From the NCBI GenBank assembly GCA_030141605.1, contig JAQGDQ010000039.1, positions 372,001 to 436,000 of the forward strand: 64,000 bases of DNA, in the 5' to 3' direction. Positions 45,212 through 56,634 of the stretch are shown here, piece by piece. The translations under genes and the position numbers were made by a program. Each line of letters begins with the position of its first letter. The stretch's first letter is position 1. This stretch comes from Tubiluchus corallicola (taxonomy: Eukaryota > Priapulida > Priapulimorpha > Priapulimorphida > Tubiluchidae). A model generated the notes under the pieces. That model saw only the letters and a list, made by a program, of their open reading frames with translations. It was not told the DNA's origin and made no database searches.

Positions 45212-45769
45212 ATTGACTGCAGTCTTCAACAGAAAACCAGCGATAATCAAACATACAAACAAACGCATAACGTTACTGTAAATAAGTGATCTTCCGTTTT
45301 TATTTTTAGTTTTTCACATTTCACAGATAGATTCAAAATTTGAAAATAATCTGGCTATAAATATAATAATTTTTAACCAGCGAAATAACTTTTGCGTTTT
45401 TACTACAGTACTGTACTGGTGTACTGTACTCTCATTATCGGCTGCTCCGCTGACACGTGTCATGTTCTCATATTACTTCGCCTAACTATTACGAGCGAAT
45501 TTAATTAAACACTTTACAAAAATTCTGAACAACCAGAAGATATAACTGAGATAACCATCAATTCCAATCGTTTAAATTTATAAGAAATTTAATCACGTTT
45601 AAAGGGACTAGTTTTTTGGAAAACGTGTTGTGACCTTCCTTCCGGATCCCATCAAAAGGGGTGGGTAGTGTATCGTCATAGAACCAACTCAACAATAATA
45701 ATAATGCCTAACATGTGAGGCAGCAAGTGCCAGCCACCAACGAGTGTAAAGCTACTTGGGTTATTCTGG

Positions 45770-46000
45770 ATTGTCGACTTTGATAGCATTGGAACCGGGT
45801 CACCCGGTTGTGCTTGCTTCCCACTGGGAGGTCGCTGGTTCAACTCCCGACCTTGTAATACCAAATACTTAGAAAATGGTACTGCTGGTTTATCGAGGTA
45901 ACATGCGGGTAATAATATTCGGGACCATCTTGGAAATAAGTATTGAGGTACTTATAAAGTGTTATCCGTAATCTATGTCTTAAAAGAAATTATTATTATT
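45770..46000 (+). repeat. tRNA-related SINE candidate
   Basis: A B-box-like GGTCGCTGGTTCAACTCCCG follows an A-box-like patch. The cloverleaf does not close properly, so it is not a functional tRNA gene. The sequence ends in an ATT repeat (TTATTATTATT), as SINE tails do. Confidence 0.4.
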
Positions 46001-46204
46001 ACGTAATTTTTGACAATCATTAAAATATAAGCCTAATTGGTTACTTTACTAAAGTATAATATTTTAAATGTGTAACATTTTGTTACTGCACACTTTACAC
46101 GAACATTAATTACCCTTACGTAAAGATACCATTATAATTATAAATTAATGCCGAATTTAAAGAAAAGTTGAATGATCATCCTTTCCGTCTAGAATCTGCA
46201 TAAG

Positions 46205-46340
46205 CACTTTCTTCACAACAGTTGTGTGCCAACCAGCGAATTGGACGATAAAAGCAGAAGGCGTAGGTTCGCAATCCCAGTTGGGGTGCAGAGATTTCGT
46301 ACTGAATCCAAGATATTAACGGTTGGTGAGGATAAAAATA
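46205..46340 (+). repeat. tRNA-related SINE candidate (weak)
   Basis: A B-box-like GGCGTAGGTTCGCAATCCC is preceded by TGTGTGCCAACCAGCGAATT, a possible A box. No proper cloverleaf forms. Confidence 0.3.
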
Positions 46341-47029
46341 ATAGTTAAAAACACACCAAATAGTTCAATTGTAATTTCACCAAGGAGAAATCAACGTAGA
46401 GAGTTATATAGGCCTGTCTCATCCAGACAGAAAAAAGAGCGCAAGGAATACACCTAACCGAATGCCCTTTTTGTTTTTATTTCTGTCCTTCGCTATCCTT
46501 GTGCACAAAACCTGGGATACGCATGATAAAAATTAACAATCGCGCAATGATTTTGCGGTCTCAATATCGCCTGCAGACATGCAGTAATTATTGCCAACAC
46601 CCACGTTTGACAATGATATTGCACGTGTGTATGTCTCTTATTTTGGCTGACTGGTAATGGCATGTGCTTGGCGATTGAAGTCAAGAATGGCGCAGAGGCT
46701 GATCAGTTAATGGATGGATGGATGAACAATTTTCATTCTCCCTCCGTCAAGGCAATTTCATTTTCCATGCTGATTCTCGCTGTTTGCCTCGTAGAGAAAG
46801 AATCTGAATGTGATTAAGACACCTCTATCAGTTCAGATTCTTGTTGAAGTGGTTTTGTCTTGATAATGAGCGAGTTTCCAGTCTCGCCACTACTATAAAA
46901 TCTGAGTACGACCTGGTAATGAAAACTGGATTCTAACTTGCAGGATTCTGAACTGTACAAAAAACCAATTGAATATTTTAAATAGCCATTGTTGTAGCTT
47001 TTTATTAATTTATTTATTTATCATTTATT

Positions 47030-47400
47030 TAAAACTTTTGCAGACGTCATATTTTACAGAAATGACGTGTAGCCCCGTTTGGGTACATTTTCCTGTGACG
47101 CCATAAACACCTCTTAGCAACAACTTCTTAGTTACCATCCGAGGACAGGGACACGGATTTGATCTGCAAATCTATTGGTGGAGGTTTGTTATTTTATTTA
47201 AACTTCTCAGAAATTACGACAAAAATCATCAAGCTTTGCAAGACTGGCAGTTTTATTTACATTTCAGTTCTTCCTTGTTTCAGAAAGGCAAGATGTCACA
47301 AAGACACTGCCAACGACCCAGAACTTGGAGGATCTGCAAAGATAAGGACGCCAGTAGCAACCCAAGATTCTGAAGGAACTGCAAGGGTAGGTACTTGAAC
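47030..47400 (+). repeat. CRE-like module 1, with downstream exon-like block
   Basis: TGACGCCATAAAC at 47096-47108 is followed by CTTAGCAACAACTTCTTAGTTACC. About 170 bp downstream is a block bounded by TTGTTTCAG| (near 47282) and |GGTAGGTAC (near 47388), open in one frame. It is collinear with 49050-49400. Function unknown. Confidence 0.5.
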
Positions 47401-48839
47401 AGCAACTGAGTAGGTGAACACTTTTGTGTTGTTCATTTCGAATTTTCGCGCAAGAGGTTTTAGCACCCCTCCCCGGGTAAAATCTGTCTGTGCACTTATG
47501 GCTGGGGACCCTAGTTTCATCTTGCACAGTTGCACCAGCACATTTTTCCTCTCGGTGGTCCTGTCCAGAATTCTTGAGAATTCTGGAAAAGCAAACGGGT
47601 AAATCTTGTACAACTACAGTTACAGTAAGAAAATATTGTAACTATAGCTGATGAAACCAGCATCGAACAACTACACGAAATCACGTAATACGATCACAAT
47701 GTTCGGCGTGCGACTAAGATAAACTCCGCCAGAAACCAAAAATTGTCTGAATGAAGCCAAAAGGAATAATTTGCGAAACTCTTCAGAAAAATGGAAAGGT
47801 CTTCCCTAAGTAACGCGAGTTAAATGAAAGAGACAGCAAGCATTTAGCAGAAAGAGCGAAAACGCGTGTTAATTATATTATAGTATATATTATATTAGTT
47901 ATAGTATATTATATTAGTTTATTTATACTGTACTTGAATATGTGACATATATTTGTAAGTATCATTAGTTAACATCGTGGTGCTTTCTATTCATTGCAAA
48001 TATGAAATAGGCCCATAACTTTGGGCTTCACGAAGTAGTTTTCATATTATTGAGATGCAGCATTATAACCAACAGCAACAACGACAATGACAACGACTAC
48101 AACACCAACAATAATTATAGCATAAAAAGTAGTTTTTTGTAATTCGGAAAGTACATGTATAAATAATATTAATTTCGGTGATATCGGCTTACTATAAATA
48201 ATATTACTGAAGTGCAATATAATGAAAAGTGAGTGTTTACAGCACACGGTCGTTTACTGTACAGTGCTACCAAGGCATAAAAAACTGCCATTTTCAACAA
48301 ATGGTTGTGGCAGACCTGGACACTTAATTCATTCTGAAGGCTAATTATCTGTGATGAGAGCTTGAATCTAAATACATAGGCCTACTTTTACATCTTAGGA
48401 CACTGTAGAAGCCATAGTCCAGCATTTAACGAGAGGGTCATTAATGTTAGTCGATATAGCTAATCACTGTTCGTACAGCTCTATTCTTATGAGTGTTACA
48501 AAATATTTTCGAGACTCTTGCACTACCAAATAATACCAAAGTCTTCGGTTTCTTTTTTTTCTAGATTTTTGGACTTGTTTTTGGTTTCATGCTTTCTTTT
48601 AGTTCAAAGTTTGTACGTTAAGGCTAAATCCTTCGTGGACAAAACAAACTTCCAAATGTCATATTTTCTACGTTAAAAGTTTTAAAACCGTTTTTATGAT
48701 ATGTTTGTTAATCCCAACGTTCACTTCAGAACTTTTAAATAAAAAAATGAATAAATTGGAGAAGTGTTATAATTCAAAATCAAACAATTACAAATTTATT
48801 ATCTAAATTGAAATATTGAAATATCTTATTGGTGATATA

Positions 48840-48950
48840 TGGACGGCATAGTGGCCAAATGGGTTGCGAAAAGGGTTATCTGGCCATCTTCTTAAGATTA
48901 CTGAGTGTCTACTCAGCTTTAAGTATTTGAGCCATGGGTGGGGGTAAGAA
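48840..48950 (+). repeat. tRNA-derived SINE head candidate
   Basis: GACGGCATAGTGGCCAAATG is a good A box. TTTGAGCCATGGGTGG, about 90 bp on, resembles a class II tRNA B box. It does not fold as an intact tRNA. Confidence 0.35.
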
Positions 48951-49049
48951 GCTAAGAAAGGCAGTGAAGTGATGGCTAATCACTTGGCATGCTTGTGTGC
49001 CAGATTACGAATGTAGATGCTGCAATCATATCCCTACACCTTTAGGCAC

Positions 49050-49400
49050 GGGACAACTTTGTCCAACTTCTTCTTCATTACAGATTTGGCGTGTGGGGGT
49101 GAGGACATTTTTGGTGACATCATAAACACTTCTTCTTGGGTCATAGCAACACATTACAAGCTTCTTAGCAATGTTGCAAGGCATTTTCGTTTGTAAAGCT
49201 GTTGTTGGTGATTCTACTTTTATGCTCAAACCCTCAAAAAAGTAAAAGGCAAAAGCCCTCAAGCTTTGCTTCAAACTAAGTAGGCTTACTTGGTTTCATT
49301 TCTTACTTAGGATCCAGATCCAGATCCAGGAAAAGCAGGAAATGCAACAAATCGCTAAGACACAGGATAGCAGGAAGTAGGAGGCTCAGTAAAGGTAAGT
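49050..49400 (+). repeat. CRE-like module 2, with downstream exon-like block
   Basis: TGACATCATAAAC at 49115-49127, then CATAGCAACAC and CTTCTTAGCAATG. The preceding stretch (GGCGTGTGG...GGACATTTT) matches module 1. An exon-like block runs from CTTACTTAG| (about 49311) to AAAG|GTAAGT (about 49398). Confidence 0.5.
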
Positions 49401-50989
49401 AGCCTACGCAAATCCGATCTACAGTACAAAGACGCAAGACTTACAGGTACACAATTATATTCTGCTTATTAAGCTGGGAATGAAAATATGGCTTTACCTT
49501 GATGAGACATTGTGTTGGTCCTTTTTAAATTTGTTGGAAGCTTCCGAAAAATTGTCAAAGTATTTTTTATCTTTCACAGTTTCAGTTAGTTAAATGTTTG
49601 TATCTTGTATCCATGAAAACTACATATGAATGTCCAAAACAGCAGTGGCGTTCCGTATGGATAAAGGAGGAGCCAAGTGTGAATTTCAGTGAGAAAATAC
49701 TTACACCCATACTTTGCGATATTTGTCCAGTACTGGACTTTTTTCCTATCTATATCGCATAACAATTCTAAAATTGAAATAAAACTGTACTTATGTAGAA
49801 AACGTCCCCTTTATACAAGAGACTTCTAGGATATTTAATTGACGAATTTAAATTTGACGAAGAAACATTAACTTGCGAAGGGTAAGAACGTCTCCTCTGA
49901 TATCCAAAATAAGCACCTGTTCTACCACTTGATCAGCTGCCCTGCAAAAATGAAAACACCAGGTATTTGGAAGGCGAAAACGAAAGGCGTCTGACACAGT
50001 AATTAATGAACAAACTGCAAGCACTTTATTGAAACCCACAAAAGCACACATAAGAAAGTTTAATTAATGAAACTTTCTTTTAACAAATTTTTAAATGAAA
50101 TTCACGTTTTCGACGTTTTCTGCTATTCACAAGTAGTTCCCTATCATTACGCCCACTACAAAAAAGAGGAAATACAATAGTTTTGCGCACAAACGAGAAG
50201 TGCCCTTGTTCTTTATGTTCCTCGCGAGTTAAAATGACTCAGTCAATTCCGATTACCTATTACTGATAGTATTTCATTTTTTTGTGTAGCATTCTGAGAT
50301 TCTGTAGGTTCTGAGATTTCTCTGTGATTTTTTAGTATCCACATTGATCATTTATATTGTTCTTTAATATTATTGGCGTCCTAAGTCATTCCTTCGATAC
50401 AGGATACTGATCCTTCAACACCTGATATCGTTCTGTTGGCATAGCAGGTTATTATGTTCCTTCAATAATGCCAATTCTACATGTCTGTTCACACAATTAG
50501 CTATTTTTTCAGTGGTACAGCTGCAGTTCATGAAAAAATCAGAAACTGAATTTTCTACAAGAATTTTCTACAACTTTATGAAACTGCAACATGAACCGTG
50601 AACGAAATGGTACTGGGATTTTAACATGCTTGCACGGTTGCTCTAGTCTGTTGAGTATTTTTGGCTATGTCCAGTTTATTGACAGTGAAATAAATAACTG
50701 AACTGCAGTACAATTGGCGTCTAACATAATGTCAAACATTTTCGTTGACTGCTTAATCAGCGTGCAAGTTAATTCACACCCCTGCAGAGCTTAATTAACT
50801 TTGTCCCTAGTGAGATTTATACATAATTAATTAGAGCTAATCATGATAATATCAAAATGTGATTGTTCCAAATATGATTATCACAGTAATATTGGTACAG
50901 ATCTGTATATTTATAGCATTAATCTGTTTTGCTTTACTGATAAGGTGCTTAGCTATGAGACGTCTAAAATAGGCTGGCTAATGTTATCT

Positions 50990-51155
50990 GACGTTTTCAA
51001 TGACGTCATAAACGTTTATTCGTCGCAGGCTTGGACGAAATAGCAACAGTTTCTTGGCTACGCCGTACAACACATTCAACAGACAGTTGAAGAACCCTAG
51101 CAGGAAGCTTGTGTTGTTGAAGTTCTGAAGTGTTTAAAAGAGACCATTGGGTAAG
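50990..51155 (+). repeat. CRE-like module 3 with possible 5' exon
   Basis: A perfect CRE, TGACGTCATAAAC, at 51001-51013, then ATAGCAACAGTTTCTTGGCTAC. A donor ACCATTGG|GTAAGG lies near 51150, so this could be a promoter plus non-coding first exon, perhaps of MIB2. Confidence 0.45.
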
Positions 51156-52179
51156 GTGTCCTGGAATTTTTTTCGCATTCTTTTACTGTACCGCACACGT
51201 CCTGAAATATATGATTCATTAACGTCCTATTAATGCTTGCTAGTAACGCTAGTTATGCCTGTTCACGTCCTTTTTGAAGCAAGTGATAGAGCAGTTAAGA
51301 AAGGCATAAATTTCTGGTAAAGAATTTTAAATACATAGTTGCAAACAAAAAATAGTTTTATCGGGAATTGTGTTGCATTTAAGTGTATTCAGGTAAACAC
51401 GACGAGCAAACTGATGAGATGTAGAAAGGCCCCGAAGAAACTTCTGATAACATCTTTTAGGTACCGACAAAATTTACTTAATGTAGTAACACCCCACCCC
51501 CAATAGATCCTCAATGACCAAGAAATGGCAGGATTTGTCCCAAGTTAAACATGACGGTCCTAGCCAGATTGATGATATGATTTTGTAATTTGTCAAGTAT
51601 GTTAAGGAAGGTAGTATGTTATGGCTCCAGTTCAGACGTGACTGATATATTCTATGCAAGGTCAAATGACTGATTTATAAAGTCGTAAAACAGTCTTGCT
51701 GGAAAATCAATAAGGACATTAAAACAAAGACAAAGTGTTTCATTGTTTACAAAGAACACACACAGTAGTAAATAGTAAATAAATGAACATACAATGTTGA
51801 AAACTGCTATTTAAAAAAAACTGTGTGATTAAGTTAGTTTACTTACAATGATTGAAGTCTGTAATCATAACCAATGAAAGACAAGTAGGCAAAAGTAGTT
51901 ATTTTGTAATACAGTATGTAAAAACAGATCAGTAAATTAACACAACTTTAGGTGAACAGTATGTAGAGCTGTAATGAAATTGCAATAGAAATTTTAAAAT
52001 ACTTTCATGCAGAAAGCTGCCGGATGACATTTTTCAGAGCTCATTTTTTAGAGTTCAGTCACCATCACTATGATCGTCAATTTAAACAGTTTAAACAGTT
52101 TTGTGAACGCTATTTCCCCGAAATTCACTTAAATATGCTGAACTTTAGAATATAGGCAAATACTTTGTAATATGCGACT

Positions 52180-52560
52180 TTAGGGGCGTCATAAGCACTC
52201 GTTCGTAAATCGGTAGAAATAGCGTCTTGGTTACTCGGCAAAGCCGAGTCTGCAAATAGGAGTAGCTTTTATTATAACAATTTTGGGAACATTTTCATGT
52301 AAACAAAGTGTAATTGCTTAAGTGTGCTGATAAATCAAAGTGTGGTTAAGTTTGCTGATATGTCATGACCAAAGCAATATTATCTTGAATTTTATAGTTA
52401 CTCATCTATTTTATTTCAGTAATTTCAAGAATAAATGCACTGCAAGAATGTTGATACTTGATAAGGAATAAGGAATTCTGGAATGATCATGTCAGTAGTT
52501 GAACAGTGGAAAAGGTTATAAGATGTCACGAGTTGAACATGAAGATCATCGATCGGGGTA
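52180..52560 (+). repeat. CRE-like module 4 with downstream exon-like block
   Basis: GGCGTCATAAGCAC at about 52185-52197, then AATAGCGTCTTGGTTACTCG. Downstream, a block is bounded by TATTTCAG| (about 52421) and GATCGGG|GTAAGT (about 52559). Confidence 0.4.
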
Positions 52561-52744
52561 AGTGTACATAAAATTTAAAAATTGTATAATTAAAATTCTG
52601 CAACATAGCCGATTCTTCTTGATTTATTTTCGGATTTCTGTTACGATTCTGCTACATTACAGAATCTTGCAATAATCTGCTGATTATTGTTTATCTTTGC
52701 TACCTGTATTCTTGTGCCTTTTTGTTCTTTGCGTGTGCCCCACA

Positions 52745-52788
52745 GATTAGCAGCAGCAGCAACAGCAGTAGCAGCAACAGCAACAACA

Positions 52789-52819
<31 letters not shown>

Positions 52820-52905
52820 TAGCAACAGTAACAGCAATAGCAGCAGCAACAGCAACAGCAGCACAGCAGCAGCAACAGCGGCAACAGCAGCAGCAGAAAG
52901 AATGG
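52745..52905. repeat. CAG/CAA trinucleotide tract
   Basis: About 160 bp of AGCAGC/AACAGC repeats, just after an acceptor-like TGCCCCACAG. Poly-Ser/Asn, poly-Ala/Thr and poly-Cys ORFs across it are repeat translations. Confidence 0.9.
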
Positions 52906-53286
52906 ACTTGAAAAATAACTGAAAATAACAGGCACTCTCCAGAAGAACTTTTTCAGTGAAAATGTTTTGCCTGACAGAAAAATTTCACAGAAATCTTTTT
53001 GAGAGAAGAACTTTTCAGAAAAAAATCTTTCCAGTAAACATTTTTCTCCAGAATTGCCATTTCACAGAACTTTTTCCCTAGCACAGAGCTGGTCACGCAC
53101 CTAACAGGGTCTCCTCCCCCGGCAAGGGAAACTAAATTTATATATGACCCAGTAGCCTTGGGTTAAAATTCATGGAGTGGGCATGTCTTCATTTTTAGGC
53201 AGTATGTCCTACTTTTTGAGCCAAATCCACAATTTGTGACATTTAATTAAATGGGGTCGACTTACTGTGTATGGCTGAATATGAGC

Positions 53287-53325
53287 TACCACTGTTTTTG
53301 ACACAGTCAAAAACGTCAACTAGTC
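53287..53325 (+). repeat. Short interspersed repeat shared with 13886-13925
   Basis: Contains TGTTTTTGACACAGTCA, AACGTC and ACTAGT. Confidence 0.5.
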
Positions 53326-53339
53326 TATACCTTAAATAG

Positions 53340-54650
53340 TTGACACAAAATAACTACTGATCTTGCATCTGACCTATATCTGCTATATCTTATCATACAT
53401 ATACACATCATGGTAGTGACCATTTATCGTTCCACCACGTCGTGCCATGATTAGATTGTTGCACCTGAGTTAGTACATTGTATATTATATAGCACAATCG
53501 ACTTAGCAACTTTTTGTGAGTAATGCTTTTTTAACACCAGCTTCATTCTAGTTTTGTAGTTAGACTACAAATGCAAGTAAGCAATGTTATATTGTTTTTT
53601 TTTGAGAAATTCATTAATCAATTATTTAATCTGTTCATTAGATAATGTTTTTTTATTAATTTTAATTAAGTTAGTTAGATGGAACTCTAGTGCAGCCGCC
53701 TCCTCGTGGCGAGTTCTGGGATGATTTGGCATATAACATGAACACTGACGATAATGATGATGATATTGTTGGGCAAAATGCATGGAAATGTACAACTTTG
53801 CAATAATTACTTATCATAGTCAGGTAGTTGGTAACGTAAGGGCCAAAACCACATATTCAAAAATTGCCAAATCATGCAAAGAGCTGCACAACACATATGA
53901 GTTCACAGAAAGGAAACTGAATGAAAGAAATTTAAACTGTTATGTAGGTTAATTAATGCTTGGAAGGAGAATGGGGCCCTTGGTCAAACTCTTTACTTAC
54001 TAAGAGGAGGCAAGTAAGCTCTAATATATTTAGTTTTACTTAAAATACTTGCTATATCATATGACTCATATTCACATCATGGTAGTGACCATTTATCGTT
54101 CCACCATGTCGTGCCATGATTAGATTGTTGCACCTAACTTAATACAATGTATACTTTATCTAAATATGTTTAGGTTTACCTCTATCTGAAATATATTATC
54201 ATACATATACACATCATGGTAGTGACCATTTATCGTTCCACCACGTCGTGCCATGATTAGATTATTGCACATAAGTTAGTACATTGTATATTATATAGCA
54301 TGATCGACTTAACAACTTTTTGTGAGTATTGCTTCTTTAACACCAGCTTCATTCTGGTTTTGTAGTTAGACTTCAACTGCAAGTGGGCAATGTTATATTG
54401 ATTTTTTTTGAGAAATTTATTACTCAATATTTAATCTATTCATTAGATAATGTTTTTTTATTAATTTTAATTAAGTTAGTTAGATGGAACTGTAGTGCAG
54501 CTGCCTCCTCGTGGCGAGTTCTGGGATGATTTGGCATATAACTTGAACACTGACGATAATGATGATGATATTGAATGCTGTTGATAATGAAGATGATATT
54601 GTTAGGAAAAATGCATAAAACATACAAGTTTGCGATAATTACTTAACAGT
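53340..54650 (+). repeat. Tandem duplication, two long copies plus a partial third
   Basis: 53385-53830 and 54190-54640 match closely over most of their length. They share CATCATGGTAGTGACCATTT, CCACGTCGTGCCATGATTAG, and a terminal block with CCTCCTCGTGGCGAGTTCTG and GATAATGATGATGATATTG. A partial third copy lies at about 54050-54165. The offset is about 800 bp. No coding capacity was recognised. Confidence 0.9.
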
Positions 54651-54654
54651 ATGA

Positions 54655-54708
54655 TAAGGTAAGGTAGGGTAGGTGAGATAAGATAAGGTACGGTAAGGTA
54701 AGTTCGAA
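54655..54708. repeat. Pentanucleotide tract (GGTAA/GATAA)
   Basis: A short AAGGTAAGGTAGGGTAGG-type array directly after the tandem duplication. It is similar in kind to the GATAC array in the GH16 gene. Confidence 0.75.
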
Positions 54709-54709
54709 C

Positions 54710-56560
54710 CTAAAATTAAGGATTTGAATAATTCACCACTTCGATTACATGCGCTCTTTGTGGTTAAATGGTTTCGATTTTCGTGCACAATTTTCAAACA
54801 AATTATTAATGTTTTTACAACAAAACAAAATAAAGAAAATTAATACATTATCAAAAATAAATGCACATCTGTTTAATTTTGACCACAATTGCAAGCGAAC
54901 ATGGCAACACAATTGATCTTGTCACATACAGTTACATCATGAAAGCCCTTGAAGTTCTCTGCCTAATCACACAAGTTTTTTATCAGTTGTTTTCAAAAAA
55001 ATATAACGAGAAATTCAAACCCTGGTTGGTAGTTTTTTATGGCGATGCTTTCACGAGAATTCAAAACAGTGGGATAAATGCTTAAAACGTAAAGATGCCA
55101 TTGCCAAGAAAATAATAAAAATTATTCATTTGAATTTATAATGGGGTTCATCTGTGAATGTGACTCAGTAGCTTAGCTTGCTTCAGAGGCCTGTATCATT
55201 GACTACGTAAGTACACAGTAAATGATACAGGCATTGGCTCTGCCTGGAGCCATAGATATGCTTTGCTTTCTTGGCCAGAGAGCCAGTGAATGGTGACGAA
55301 TGGACGAATCAATCACTGACTGTCAGTCAGATTCGTCATCATCACATGAGCTTTTTAGGTGTACTGTATAAGCTGCAGTTTTTCTAGAAAATTTGTACAG
55401 ACTAGAGAGTAATGGAAGTTTGACAAATTCTGTTTGTTTGTCGCAATTATTTGTTTTTGTTCTTGCAATTGCCATCATAGGCGCAAAGTTTCACTAAGGT
55501 ATATGTTTACATTCGAATTACACGTACGTAGTCTAAATTGCATACTGCTAACCACTATTTATAATTTAAGTACGTAATTCGCACTTCACACGGAATCGTC
55601 TCCTAGGGTTTGTACTCTGGGACCGGTGATGATGTGAGTAGATTACATAACATAACATAATCTTTTATGTATCTTGCAATGCAGACAGTTATAATTAATA
55701 CTAATAGAAAATTAGGAAAAAACCCTTGGTGAAAAAAGTGCAGCAGACTCACTTTCATGGGCGTATTTACCAATATGTTAACTAGACTGAGGGCCCAGTC
55801 TTAAAATTTCTTATTTTCTTCAGGAAATGCGGATGTTTTCATGTTCCTGTAAAGCGCATATTTCATAATATATCACAAGGAGTTACAGAAGATGCTTAGT
55901 TTATTTATTTACACTTCGTAAAAACAAAATTTATGTACAGTAAAAGTGCTGGGACTACCAATACAGATGGCATAATAATGTCTATTTTGTGAAATTTGAA
56001 TACTAATTCGGATAGAAACATAAGAGAATATTGTGCCTATCAGATTTTCAAAAAATTAATTACACTATTTCAAAACCTGTTTATGCTTTCCTGTAAGTGA
56101 CACATAATAAACAAGTACAAACCCGCTTTTACATAACCATTACATATAAACATGTACAATTGCTTCATAAACAATCACAAGCAGTTTGCTTAAGCATAAG
56201 TGCTATGTGAAATTGTATATAATTTACAATATACACGTAGATAACAGTGCTAAATACTAGTACACCAGAAGCAAATGAATATTGGGCTTCAAATATAAGA
56301 ACCGTAAATCCATCAGAGAGATGGATGGGACTGAACTATTAGTGTAGAGTGTCATAATATCTTGATATGCCCCTGCTTACCTTTGAGTCTGGAAATTAGC
56401 CGCCAACCTCATTTTAGTATATCACAAAAAGAAAGTGAGTTTTTAACAAAAAGTCATATTTGCGACAGCTTTATTGGTTAGACTACAATAGTGTACAAGT
56501 AGGCCTATTTTGATGTCACCACACTGCTTATGCTTAAAATGTTCTTTTTCATCTTTATGT
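54710..56560. other. Region upstream of MIB2, no gene supported
   Basis: AT-rich. Contains a small palindrome near 55295-55340 (GACGAATC...GATTCGTC around CTGACTGTCAG) and a GGGCCC patch near 55790 like the hAT termini elsewhere. Non-coding MIB2 exons may lie here. Confidence 0.35.
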
Positions 56561-56564
56561 GTAG

Positions 56565-56634
56565 TGAAGTGCAGACTGAGATCAACTAAAGCAAATAAGT
56601 TTATGAGCGGCCTGACGCCAGAAGTATATTGATG
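56565..56634 (+). promoter_or_regulatory. MIB2: MIB2 leader with a 9-codon uORF that overlaps the start codon
   Basis: An acceptor (CTTTATGTGTAG) ends at 56564. In the 67-nt leader an ATG at 56603 opens MSGLTPEVY and ends with TGA at 56630-56632. The last A of that stop is the first base of the MIB2 ATG (56632-56634). Such TGATG overlap allows termination-reinitiation and may dampen translation. Confidence 0.55.

Noticed and set aside
47159-47613. Overlapping ORFs on both strands near 47.2-47.6 kb as protein genes
   Set aside because: No recognisable family. The block between the acceptor-like and donor-like sites belongs to the duplicated CRE module, so it is treated there as possible non-coding exon sequence.
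52687-52935. Ser/Asn-, Ala/Thr- and Cys-rich ORFs
   Set aside because: All derive from the CAG/CAA tract. An acceptor-like CCCCACAG precedes it, but without transcript data no exon can be claimed.
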